Source of the DNA: Leucothrix mucor
GTDB taxonomy: Bacteria; Pseudomonadota; Gammaproteobacteria; Thiotrichales; Thiotrichaceae
Assembly (NCBI GenBank): GCA_011322515.1
Contig: DRMS01000307.1
Coordinates: 1 to 8,637 of the forward strand
Direction of reading: 5' to 3'
DNA: 8,637 bases
In this document: piece after piece, positions 1 through 6,688 of the stretch
Position numbering within the stretch: the stretch's first letter is position 1
How the letters are laid out: each line of letters starts with the position of its first letter
Program-made: the position numbers and the translations under genes
The notes under the pieces: generated by a model
What the model was told of the DNA's origin: nothing
What the model saw: only the letters and a program-made list of their open reading frames with translations
Databases searched by the model: none

Positions 1-2508
1 GTTGCAATCAAGCAATTGCTACATAAACGCAGTGATCTCATTGACTCCATCCTCATCGACCTATGGCAACAAAATAAGTTGGCTGATACTCATATTGCTT
101 CATTAGTCGCGGTAGGCGGTTATGGTCGTCGTGAAATGCATCCTTCATCTGATATTGATTTATTAATCTTGCTCAATGCTGAACCTGATACACAAGAGCA
201 GGCATTATTGTCTGATTTTATTACGACTCTTTGGGATCTAGGTTTGGAGATTGGACAGAGTGTCCGCACTTTAGATGAGTGTATTGAGGAGGCAGAGAAA
301 GATTTAACCATAATTACTAATCTAATGGAGTCACGTTTACTCACGGGGAATGCATCATTATTTCAACAATTACAAGCGTTAGTGCAACATGATGATCTGT
401 GGTCGAGTAGAAATTTCTTTGCCGCTAAATTGGACGAACAGAAAAAGCGTTATCAGCATTATGGTGATTCTTCTTATCGCGTGGAACCTAATTTAAAAGA
501 AGGACCTGGCGGGATGCGGGATATTCAAATGATTGACTGGATTATTCAGCGTGAATATGGCACTAGCTCGCTGTTACTTTTGGTTAAAGAGGATATTGTC
601 AGCCAAGAGGAATTAGAAACCTTGGTCGAAGGGCGTAATTATTTATGGCAGGTGCGCTTTGGTTTGCATCAGTTAGCAGGGCGTAAGGAAGATCGCTTAT
701 TATTTAATTATCAACGCCCACTGGCAAAGCAGTTTGGTTATGAAGGACGTGCGGAGGATAATGCTTGTATCGAAGGCTTTATGCAACAATATTACCGCAC
801 CATTACCTCGCTGGAACGTATTGCCGAGGTTATTTTAGGGATTTTGCGTGAGCGTATTGTCAATCAATTAACACTTGAAGCGAAGCAAATTAATGCCTTG
901 TATCTCAATCAAAATGGCTACTTAGGACTAGGGGATGAGGATTTATTTGCACGGCATCCGCATGCCTTATTAGAAGTGTTTCATATGTTGCAAATTACAC
1001 CGCATATGGTAGGCATGTCAGCTAATACTATTCGTGCAATTCGCGCTAACCTGCATTTAATTGACCAAAAATTTCGTGATAAAAAAACGCATAAGCAATT
1101 GTTTATCAAAATAATGTCAGAATCGCAGGGTATCACCTTTGTTCTTCACCGCATGAATCGTTACGGTGTTCTCGCGGCTTATATACCTGCTTTTTCGAAT
1201 ATTGTTGGGCGTATGCAATATGATTTATTCCATGCCTATACGGTGGATGAACATACGCTTAAAGTTATTCGCAATGTGCGCCGTTTGAGTACCCCAGAAG
1301 GCGCTAAAGAATCACCACTTTGTAGCCAGATTTTCCACTCACTCCTTAAACCACAGGTACTCTACCTCGCCGCGCTGTTTCATGATATTGCTAAAGGCCG
1401 TGGTGGCTCACATTCAGAAAAAGGCGCACAGGATGCACTGGATTTTTGCCTAGCGCATGGGATGAATGTCTATGCGGCGCATACGGTTAGCTGGCTAGTT
1501 AAACAGCATTTATTAATGAGCAGTATCGCGCAACGCAAAGACATCAATGATGCCGATGTGATTATGCAGTTTGCAGAAACAGTTACCTTGACGACACGAC
1601 TTGATTATCTTTACCTGCTCACTATTTGTGATATTCGTGCCACTAACCCCAGCTTATTGACAAGCTGGAAACATACCTTATTAAGCGATTTATATCGCAA
1701 TACACGTCTTCATTTGATCAATAAAGACTCTACTACCATCAATACAGCAGAGATCATTGAAGATAAAAAACAGGCTATCCAGCAACAAGCAGACAAGTTT
1801 AATATCAGCAAAATGGTACAGCAAGCATTTTGGAAACGCCTTAATGCAGATTATATTTTACACACACCGATCTATATACTACGTTGGCATATCAGCCTGC
1901 TTGCTAATAATCCACAAGAAAGCATTGTCGCTATCAAACAACATAAAAATAATAGCAGCACCCTGTTATTCATTTATGCAAAAAATCGTAATGACTTTTT
2001 TGTGCGCATTACATCCGCCATTGAAAAACTACAGCTAGATATTGTTTCCGCCAGAATTTATTTTAGTAAAGATGACCAGTACTCCCTAACAACCTTATAT
2101 TTACTCAGCGCAGAGGGAAAGCCCATTAGTAATAAAGATGATATTGACTTTATACAGACAGCAGTGAAAAAAGGTCTTACAAATAAACTTAATATAGACC
2201 GACAATACTATCGCATGCCACGCCAACTTAAATATTTTAATACTCCTACACGCGTTAGTTTTAACCAAGATAAAGCGCGACAACAGACCGTAATAACACT
2301 AAAAACAGCCGATTCCCCAGGATTATTAACGCATATTAGTCAAGTCTTGTATGAGCATAGAATACACCTGCACAGCGCACGTATTGCCACATTAGGCGAA
2401 GAAGTCGAGGATATTTTTCATATTACACAAGCAGATGGCTCGCTTTTGGATGATATTGAATTGCAGGAGGAATTAGAGAAGGAATTGCAGTTACGCTTGG
2501 AGTATTAG
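1..2508 (+). CDS. glnD: Bifunctional PII uridylyltransferase / uridylyl-removing enzyme GlnD (5' end cut by window)
   Basis: This cytoplasmic nitrogen sensor adds UMP to PII (GlnB/GlnK) when glutamine is low and removes it when glutamine is high, so it controls glutamine synthetase and Ntr signalling. The reading frame is open from base 1. Residues below are counted from the TTG at base 16, which is probably not the true start. The nucleotidyltransferase motif GGYGRRE (34-40) is followed by the metal-binding pair D46 and D48. The conserved EPNLKEGPGGMRDI block is at 157-170. The HD hydrolase domain shows DEHT (H413) and LFHDIAKGRGG (H456, D457). Two C-terminal ACT domains lie at about 649-720 and 758-828 and are expected to bind glutamine. 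All catalytic parts look intact. The 830 residues compare with about 890 in E. coli, where the equivalent Asp pair is at 105/107, so about 55-60 N-terminal residues are missing outside the window. No clear terminator follows the TAG stop. Confidence 0.97.
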   Translation, partial: VAIKQLLHKRSDLIDSILIDLWQQNKLADTHIASLVAVGGYGRREMHPSSDIDLLILLNAEPDTQEQALLSDFITTLWDLGLEIGQSVRTLDECIEEAEKDLTIITNLMESRLLTGNASLFQQLQALVQHDDLWSSRNFFAAKLDEQKKRYQHYGDSSYRVEPNLKEGPGGMRDIQMIDWIIQREYGTSSLLLLVKEDIVSQEELETLVEGRNYLWQVRFGLHQLAGRKEDRLLFNYQRPLAKQFGYEGRAEDNACIEGFMQQYYRTITSLERIAEVILGILRERIVNQLTLEAKQINALYLNQNGYLGLGDEDLFARHPHALLEVFHMLQITPHMVGMSANTIRAIRANLHLIDQKFRDKKTHKQLFIKIMSESQGITFVLHRMNRYGVLAAYIPAFSNIVGRMQYDLFHAYTVDEHTLKVIRNVRRLSTPEGAKESPLCSQIFHSLLKPQVLYLAALFHDIAKGRGGSHSEKGAQDALDFCLAHGMNVYAAHTVSWLVKQHLLMSSIAQRKDINDADVIMQFAETVTLTTRLDYLYLLTICDIRATNPSLLTSWKHTLLSDLYRNTRLHLINKDSTTINTAEIIEDKKQAIQQQADKFNISKMVQQAFWKRLNADYILHTPIYILRWHISLLANNPQESIVAIKQHKNNSSTLLFIYAKNRNDFFVRITSAIEKLQLDIVSARIYFSKDDQYSLTTLYLLSAEGKPISNKDDIDFIQTAVKKGLTNKLNIDRQYYRMPRQLKYFNTPTRVSFNQDKARQQTVITLKTADSPGLLTHISQVLYEHRIHLHSARIATLGEEVEDIFHITQADGSLLDDIELQEELEKELQLRLEY

Positions 2509-2648
2509 ATCAAACTAGGAGCGTCATCATCTTGATAGAAAAGCAACAAAATACACTTTCATAGTTTATTACCATAGTAAAAACCGCAATCATTAAATTC
2601 AATGCTATATTTGTAGTTTAATGAGCTTTAAAAAGAAAGAGAAACTTA

Positions 2649-2783
2649 GGCTCTGTTGATATTTGATTATTCATTAATCTTTTTTGGGGGCCTGAATATC
2701 ATTATCTAACGATTTATTTCCATTTCTTTATTTAGTATGAAAAATAATTAGGGTTTAAAATACAACCAAATGTCAATAGAACC
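2649..2783. mobile_element. MITE-like non-autonomous element, 135 bp, TA-flanked
   Basis: The ends form an imperfect terminal inverted repeat. The left end GGCTCTGTTGATATTTGATT matches the reverse complement of the right end (GGTTCTATTGACATTTGGTT). Over 22 positions 17 match, and all five differences are transitions. A TA dinucleotide lies directly outside each end (2647-2648 and 2784-2785), with TTA on the left and CTA on the right. The interior is AT-rich and has no reading frame. The size, terminal repeats and TA flanks fit a miniature element moved in trans by a transposase that targets TA or TNA, such as the IS630 or IS5/IS1031 groups. The family assignment is inference. Confidence 0.6.
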
Positions 2784-2809
2784 TATAGACATTCATTTAT
2801 TAAATTTCC

Positions 2810-2862
2810 GCACCCTTCGACTCCGCTCAGGGAGTTGTACCCTGAGCGGAGTCGAAGGGTGC
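2810..2862. repeat. Perfect 23-bp inverted repeat with 7-base loop (dispersed palindrome)
   Basis: The arms at 2810-2832 and 2840-2862 are perfect reverse complements (core CCTTCGACTCCGCTCAGGG / CCCTGAGCGGAGTCGAAGG) around the loop agttgta. The arms are much richer in G+C than the surrounding AT-rich DNA. I recall this core as a short palindrome that recurs in unrelated bacterial genomes, but I could not search for it here. It lies between the convergent glnD and lipase genes. It could stop transcription from either side, although no long T-run follows on either strand. Confidence 0.85.
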
Positions 2863-2941
2863 AATTATTTATGTGAAAAACTATAGGAAGTTTCAAGTAA
2901 TGAATCTACCCATCTTGCGCGCTATACCCCTATCGGTGTTC

Positions 2942-4036
2942 TTATAGATCCTGCCGCAAACCTGCAAAATAATTAATCGTATAATTCAAATACGGAATCA
3001 CACAAGGGCTATGATCCGCAGGCGATGCGGCACATTTTACCAGCTCCACATCAGCTCCCAAAGCTGTCATTGTATTCCATGCACTAATCGCACTTTCAAT
3101 GGGAACTGTTTTATCATCTTCTCCATGAAACAGTTTTAATGGGATTGATGGCTTCCAATCATGCACATTATCCTGTTTATCCTTATCAAAATAGCGATCT
3201 AAAAAAGTTCTTTCAAAATAAATCTCAGCATCGTCAGGAAGAAGAAAATGTTCTAATACTTCCTGTAACGCATTATCCAAAAAGCTCGGTAGATAATTAA
3301 TTCGACCTAATAATGTCTTCAATGCTTTATGCAAATCATAAGGACCTGCGCCCAATACAGACCCTGTTACGGTAAAGCCAGCGCTCCCTTTATTCTTCTC
3401 TAATGCCTCAAGCGCCGCCATCGTAACATAGCCACCTTCAGAATATCCTGTTAAAAATATTTGCTTATTTGTGGCTATATTTTCTTTATCAAGCCATGCA
3501 TTACCCGCTTTCAACATATCAATAACAATATCCGCAGAGGGCTGTTTTTGCAGATAGGGATGCGTTTCTCCTTTTGATGAGCCATAGCCAATATAATCAG
3601 GAGAAAAAACGATATAACCTAAAGAGGCAAATAAAATTTCAGGATGTCTGGTATTAACGTTTAACTGGAAACTAGGGGCTTCTTTGTCAATAAATGTAGT
3701 GCCATGCTGAAAACTTAAAATGGGGCTGGGTGTATTCTTTGTAGGAATCGCCAATAAACCTGAAACTTTTACTAATTTATTGTCCGAATCGCGACTCAGA
3801 TACTCCAATTTATAAGTAGTTACATTATATTGAAGCGTTAAATTAAGACCCTTTATAGAACTAAGCGTCGTTTGAATAGTTGCCCGCTGATTCGTTGTCT
3901 TTTTACTAATTGACTTAAAATCACCCTGCTCTGGAATTGGCTTACTTGGATTTAATGAGGTTTTACCTGAACCGCCACAAGATATCAGGGCGATAGATAA
4001 GAGAAAAAGACACCAGACTGAAATTCGAGTTCGCAT
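2942..4036 (-). CDS. Secreted lipoprotein alpha/beta hydrolase (lipase/esterase-like)
   Basis: This is a predicted serine hydrolase anchored in the envelope. The N-terminus has charged residues, then a hydrophobic stretch ending in the lipobox LISC with Cys20, followed by GGSG. This is a type II (lipoprotein) signal peptide, so the mature enzyme should sit on the periplasmic or outer-membrane face. A Gly/Ser/Pro-rich linker (21-45) precedes the fold. HG at 111-112 probably forms the oxyanion hole, and PDYIGYG (146-152) is typical of the family. The nucleophile elbow is GYSEG with Ser199. The probable acid is Asp308 in HGEDDKTVP, and the probable base is His342 in ADHS. The arrangement resembles bacterial secretory-lipase or peptidase-like hydrolases. 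The substrate is unknown; an acyl ester is likely. The ATG is preceded by a weak gcggga motif. The gene stands alone, 202 bases downstream of the phosphatase gene on the same strand. Confidence 0.85.
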   Translation of the reverse strand: MRTRISVWCLFLLSIALISCGGSGKTSLNPSKPIPEQGDFKSISKKTTNQRATIQTTLSSIKGLNLTLQYNVTTYKLEYLSRDSDNKLVKVSGLLAIPTKNTPSPILSFQHGTTFIDKEAPSFQLNVNTRHPEILFASLGYIVFSPDYIGYGSSKGETHPYLQKQPSADIVIDMLKAGNAWLDKENIATNKQIFLTGYSEGGYVTMAALEALEKNKGSAGFTVTGSVLGAGPYDLHKALKTLLGRINYLPSFLDNALQEVLEHFLLPDDAEIYFERTFLDRYFDKDKQDNVHDWKPSIPLKLFHGEDDKTVPIESAISAWNTMTALGADVELVKCAASPADHSPCVIPYLNYTINYFAGLRQDL

Positions 4037-4097
4037 AGAACTATCCCGCTTTTATATTGTTTTATAATTCAACACCTTCGCTAAATTAAAAATACAA

Positions 4098-4172
4098 GCG
4101 GATAAGTGCAATGCACCCATTCACCATAAGTACTTGAATTATGGAGGATGTGCTATCGCTTATCCATCCTAT
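4098..4172. repeat. Degenerate fold-back repeat (small palindromic element)
   Basis: GGATAAG at 4100-4106 is matched by CTTATCC at 4159-4165. Inside these, GCAC (about 4113-4116) can pair with GTGC (about 4150-4153), and CCATAA/TTATGG forms a central hairpin. Read on the minus strand, the end TAGGATGGATAAGCG resembles the start of a palindromic repeat that I recall from several proteobacterial genomes. The interior pairing is imperfect, which suggests an old, decayed copy. It fills much of the gap between the lipase and the phosphatase genes and may lie in the lipase 5' region. Confidence 0.45.
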
Positions 4173-4238
4173 ATTTTTAACTTAGTGATGATTATTTTAG
4201 CTTAACAAAGATTAATTCGCTACATCAAGCTTTACAAC

Positions 4239-4919
4239 CTAATTGTAAGCTTCTAATACCTCAATAATATCCACGGGATGCTTAATTTTAATATCCGCAC
4301 CCCATGAATCAACCTTATCCTCATTGGCAATATAACCAAATAATGCTAATAATGTCGTCATGTTAGCATCACGCCCTGCTTCTATATCACGTTGCGCATC
4401 ACCCACATAAAGACTATTCTCTGCCTTACATCCGCACTGTGCTAATGCATATAGCATTGGTTCAGGATCAGGCTTGTTTTTTGTCAGCGTATCACCACAA
4501 ACAATACTGCAAGCACGCGAATGCAGACCCATTTGTTCCAGCAAAGGCAAAGTGAAACGCTTTGGTTTATTGGTCACAATCCCCCAGCAAACACCTGAAT
4601 TTTCTAGATAATTTAAAACTTTTTCCATTCCTGTAAATAATCTCGTATCCACGCAGAGGTTTTGTGCGTATAAATCCAAGAAGCGAGTGCGAATACGCTC
4701 ATTATTATCAAGGGACAAGTTGTTGCCAAAGCCCAATTCAAGCAAAGCAGGCGAACCGTGGGAAACCACGCTACGACCTATTTGATACGGTAGCGGAAAA
4801 CGACCCTCCTCCTGTAAGAGCGTATTCAATGCATTCACCATATCGGGTGCTGTATCAATTAAAGTACCATCTAGATCAAAAAGAATACACTTTACCGATG
4901 ATATTGAACTTACACTCAT
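4239..4919 (-). CDS. mupP: HAD-IA phosphatase, MupP-like (often labelled phosphoglycolate phosphatase)
   Basis: This is a cytoplasmic Mg-dependent HAD phosphatase of 226 residues with all four motifs. Motif I is DLDGTLIDT with nucleophile D15 and acid D17. Motif II is the Thr116 of VTNKP. Motif III is Lys149 in NKPDPEP. Motif IV is GDAQRD with D174 and D178. The helical cap lies between motifs I and II. The length and several stretches (CWGIVTNKPKRF, KPDPEPM, VGDAQRDIEAGRDA, and WGAD near the C-terminus) match my memory of Pseudomonas MupP better than E. coli Gph. MupP removes phosphate from N-acetylmuramic acid 6-phosphate in peptidoglycan recycling. Phosphoglycolate phosphatase (Gph) is the main alternative. 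The start is supported by AAGGA 8 bases before the ATG. The gene is transcribed divergently from the thioredoxin gene, with a 76-base gap; the recycling partner genes are not in the window. Confidence 0.8.
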   Translation of the reverse strand: MSVSSISSVKCILFDLDGTLIDTAPDMVNALNTLLQEEGRFPLPYQIGRSVVSHGSPALLELGFGNNLSLDNNERIRTRFLDLYAQNLCVDTRLFTGMEKVLNYLENSGVCWGIVTNKPKRFTLPLLEQMGLHSRACSIVCGDTLTKNKPDPEPMLYALAQCGCKAENSLYVGDAQRDIEAGRDANMTTLLALFGYIANEDKVDSWGADIKIKHPVDIIEVLEAYN

Positions 4920-4942
4920 TTTATATATCCTTACAGCTGATA

Positions 4943-4970
4943 ATCATAATTCAATCATTTTACACCACAA
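4943..4970 (-). promoter_or_regulatory. Possible sigma-70 promoter for the phosphatase gene
   Basis: On the minus strand a weak -35 (TTGTGG) and a good -10 (TATGAT) are separated by 16 bases. They lie about 25-50 bases upstream of the phosphatase ATG, in the short divergent gap shared with the thioredoxin gene. The -35 matches consensus at only three of six positions and AT-rich gaps give such matches by chance, so this is tentative. Confidence 0.25.
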
Positions 4971-4995
4971 ATAATAATCAAGAGGACACTTTGCA

Positions 4996-5541
4996 GTGAA
5001 ACAACTTATTTCTAATAGATTTTCAAGCGCACGTTTTTTAACACCATTACTTGTTGCTTTTATCGCAGCATTACTGCTTAGCACTTCTGCATCTGCTTTC
5101 ACTGACCTCAAAGGCAAGAAAATAGAAATTGAAAAGCAATTAGGCGATAAAAAATGGTCAATTGTTGAAATATGGGCATCAGACTGCCACGCTTGCCGCC
5201 AGCATATGCCATCGATGGTTAAGTTTGATGGAAAATTAAAAAATGCACGTATTGTAGGGATTACACTCGACGGGCAAGAAGGCATTACTGACGCTAATAC
5301 CTTTGTTAAAGAGTTTGGTATTAAATTTAAAAATATCGTATCAAACCCTATTGAAGTAAATGCTTGGATGCAGAAAACTGTAGGTGAAGGCTTAATTGGT
5401 ACGCCAACCTTTATACTTTTTAATCCAGAAGGAAAGCTAGTAGCAGCTCAGCCTGGACCTGTTTCTACTAATTCATTAGAGACCTTTATTAAAGAAAATT
5501 CTGACAAAGAAAAATCTGTCGATGAGAAGCATGCTTCATAG
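4996..5541 (+). CDS. Periplasmic TlpA/ResA-like thioredoxin-fold protein
   Basis: This is a predicted envelope thiol-disulfide protein of 181 residues. The N-terminal signal peptide has basic residues, a hydrophobic core at about 15-30 and a likely type I cleavage after SASA (Ala34|Phe35). The thioredoxin fold carries the active site CHAC (Cys64, Cys67) in the IWASDCHAC context, with the cis-proline at Pro137 in GTPTF. IVGITLDG (86-93) fits the following beta-strand of TlpA-type proteins. The tail after about 168 is charged (Lys/Glu/Asp-rich) and probably disordered. The start is GTG, supported by AGAGGA 9 bases upstream and by the signal peptide beginning there. The protein may reduce or oxidise cysteines of exported proteins such as apocytochromes. 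No cytochrome-maturation or DsbD partner is in the window, so redox direction and client are unknown. Confidence 0.88.
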   Translation: MKQLISNRFSSARFLTPLLVAFIAALLLSTSASAFTDLKGKKIEIEKQLGDKKWSIVEIWASDCHACRQHMPSMVKFDGKLKNARIVGITLDGQEGITDANTFVKEFGIKFKNIVSNPIEVNAWMQKTVGEGLIGTPTFILFNPEGKLVAAQPGPVSTNSLETFIKENSDKEKSVDEKHAS

Positions 5542-5635
5542 TCAAAAAATGATCCTGTCAGACTGAAAAGCTAACGTTTCCACTCCTTGGAAATAAAATA
5601 ATAGAGTAATAAGGAATGACTAAAGGAACTTAAAA

Positions 5636-5652
5636 ATAGACCATTGGTCTAT
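5636..5652. promoter_or_regulatory. Operator-like perfect palindrome without an adjacent target gene
   Basis: ATAGACCA and TGGTCTAT are perfect 8-base reverse complements around a single T. The spacing and symmetry look like the operator of a dimeric repressor. TAGACC...GGTCTA half-sites resemble TetR-family (NemR-type) boxes, which I recall as having a 4-base centre, against 3 here. No start codon or plausible gene follows on the plus strand. The next gene there runs the opposite way and ends at 5747. Confidence 0.35.
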
Positions 5653-5707
5653 ATGGGCATGACGCTTCTAGGGATAGATCGTCGAAATAATATAAAAATA
5701 ATACCAC

Positions 5708-5746
5708 TCCCCCTTTCTTTGATGATGGAAAGGGGGAATATTTTTT
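5708..5746. terminator. Bidirectional rho-independent terminator
   Basis: A 10-bp perfect stem (5708-5717 paired with 5728-5737, TCCCCCTTTC/GAAAGGGGGA) encloses a 10-base loop. It is followed on the plus strand by AAT-rich sequence and six Ts (5741-5746). On the minus strand it is followed by a T-rich tail starting about 8 bases later. It sits directly after the stop of the CbiM-like gene and about 165 bases past the thioredoxin stop, so it can end transcription from both convergent genes. Confidence 0.85.
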
Positions 5747-6418
5747 CTATTGATATAAACGTGTTGTCACTAAGGGGCTATCCTTTAAGCCTGACACAAC
5801 CTTTGCACCTGCTAAAACAGCAAGATCTACCAAAGGCTCCAAAATCACAACCGTCATATAAGCCGCTGCAAATGTCGCCACTGCTGTTAAGTTCTCACTA
5901 CCAACACCCTGACCATAGAGCGCCCAAAAAACAACCCACATAACAATCCCGCCTTGATAGGCTAAAGACAGCTTTAACACTTGCAAATAAGCTAAATCTT
6001 TATAAGCAATACTCTCAGGAATAAGGCGCTTCGCCAACGCTGCCATAGTAAATAAAGGCACTAATAAAGTTGTGACGTTAACTGTGTAATTAGGCAGATC
6101 AAAGGGTGCAAAAAATAGCCCTTGAATCAATAATCCCAACGCTAAAGCAATACCCGTAGGCACTAGACCAAACACTAAAAACAAGGTAGAGCCTAAAATC
6201 AAATGAACCTCCGACACACCCACAGGCTGATGCGGAAACACCTCAAAAAATACCAACACAAGCAAACTTGCGATAACACTGCGCAATGCCAGTGACACCC
6301 AACCTTTTTCTTGGGATGAACCCCAGACCTGTTTTGCTAAGTATCCAAAAGACGCTAACGCCGTGCCATAGCTTAAAATCATTTTGGCTTCTTGTACTAC
6401 ACCTACTTCAATATGCAT
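5747..6418 (-). CDS. CbiM-like cobalt/ECF transporter permease, riboswitch-controlled
   Basis: This is an integral membrane protein of 223 residues, related to CbiM, the substrate-binding component of cobalt energy-coupling-factor transporters. It starts MHI, keeping the N-terminal Met-His that helps bind the metal in CbiM, although the usual MHIPDG reads MHIEVG here. The block PVGVSEVHLILGSTLF (65-80) with His72 corresponds to the TSGHLxGG region of CbiM, and NVTTL (114-118) fits the following conserved part. Hydrophobic segments lie at about 41-60, 72-101, 114-130, 148-168 and 178-205, giving roughly six or seven helices. AGGAG lies 7 bases before the ATG. No cbiN, cbiQ or cbiO follows; a terminator comes directly after the stop. 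The upstream cobalamin riboswitch supports a cobalt or B12 role. Whether it works alone or borrows energising subunits encoded elsewhere is unknown. Confidence 0.83.
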   Translation of the reverse strand: MHIEVGVVQEAKMILSYGTALASFGYLAKQVWGSSQEKGWVSLALRSVIASLLVLVFFEVFPHQPVGVSEVHLILGSTLFLVFGLVPTGIALALGLLIQGLFFAPFDLPNYTVNVTTLLVPLFTMAALAKRLIPESIAYKDLAYLQVLKLSLAYQGGIVMWVVFWALYGQGVGSENLTAVATFAAAYMTVVILEPLVDLAVLAGAKVVSGLKDSPLVTTRLYQ

Positions 6419-6436
6419 AAAATAACTCCTGTAATG

Positions 6437-6622
6437 ATTACGCCACCCGCGTAATTGGAATTAAAAAACTCAGGTCGGTCTCCAGACTTTTGGTATAAAT
6501 AAAAACAAAACTGTAAAGATACTAGTGTAACGTCTCTACCGATTGATCGTCCTCTTTACCAATTCACTGTTGCGGGGGCAGTAACAGATTTACACTGTTT
6601 TCCCGTTACACCTGAATAAGAG
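6437..6622 (-). promoter_or_regulatory. Cobalamin (adenosylcobalamin-type) riboswitch with translational expression platform
   Basis: The minus-strand leader of the CbiM-like gene carries the class hallmarks in order. They are CAGGTG, a GGGAA box, a GTGTAAATC segment, ACTGCCCCCGCAACAGTGA, and near the 3' side the B12 box AGTCTGGAGACCGACCTGA. P1 pairs ATTCAGGT (6610-6617) with ACCTGAGT (6468-6475), with one G-U. Downstream is a perfect 7-bp hairpin (6437-6443/6449-6455, loop GGGTG) ending a few bases before the AGGAG ribosome binding site. It contains GCGGG (6446-6450), which is complementary to CCCGC in the L5 loop (6572-6576). There is no T-run after this hairpin. The design therefore fits B12 repressing translation through an L5-L13 kissing interaction rather than termination. 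Confidence 0.93.
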
Positions 6623-6628
6623 GCATGC

Positions 6629-6634
6629 ATTATA
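6629..6634 (-). promoter_or_regulatory. -10 box for the riboswitch leader
   Basis: A perfect TATAAT on the minus strand lies 11 bases upstream of the first paired base of riboswitch P1. A transcript starting about 7 bases after it would begin just before the aptamer. No good -35 is visible at 16-18 bases. A TG lies one base further from the box than in a standard extended -10. This promoter would make the CbiM-like gene independent of the upstream SDR gene. Confidence 0.55.
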
Positions 6635-6688
6635 ACCAAAATAATGTAGTAGTATGTATTGTCTTTTTTCTATTGTGGATTCCTGTTT

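Noticed and set aside
1757..2283. Overlapping frames inside the 3' part of glnD
   Set aside because: They lie out of frame within the continuous GlnD ACT-domain coding sequence. No independent start signals or motifs.
2901..2946. Tiny frame MNLPILRAIPLSVFL preceded by AGGA
   Set aside because: Only 15 codons, partly overlapping the lipase stop. Hydrophobic, but too short to separate from chance; it may be a transporter fragment, with no supporting flanks.
4944..5285. Minus-strand frame opposite the thioredoxin gene
   Set aside because: It is antisense to the thioredoxin signal peptide and active-site region, which are clearly the coding strand. No recognisable domain.
5577..5593. TTTCCA-CTCCT-TGGAAA hairpin soon after the thioredoxin stop
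   Set aside because: A 6-bp AT-rich stem without a T-run is too weak to call a terminator. The strong one at 5708-5746 serves better.
5636..5746. Small RNA between the palindrome and the terminator
   Set aside because: No clear -10/-35 and no known family fold, so it is kept only as a suggestion within a finding and not called as a feature.
5644..5943. Plus-strand open frame of about 99 codons overlapping the terminator and the 3' part of the CbiM-like gene
   Set aside because: It runs through a perfect terminator hairpin and is antisense to a well-supported membrane protein. It has no ribosome binding site and a low-complexity Pro/Gln/Leu-rich translation typical of a shadow frame.
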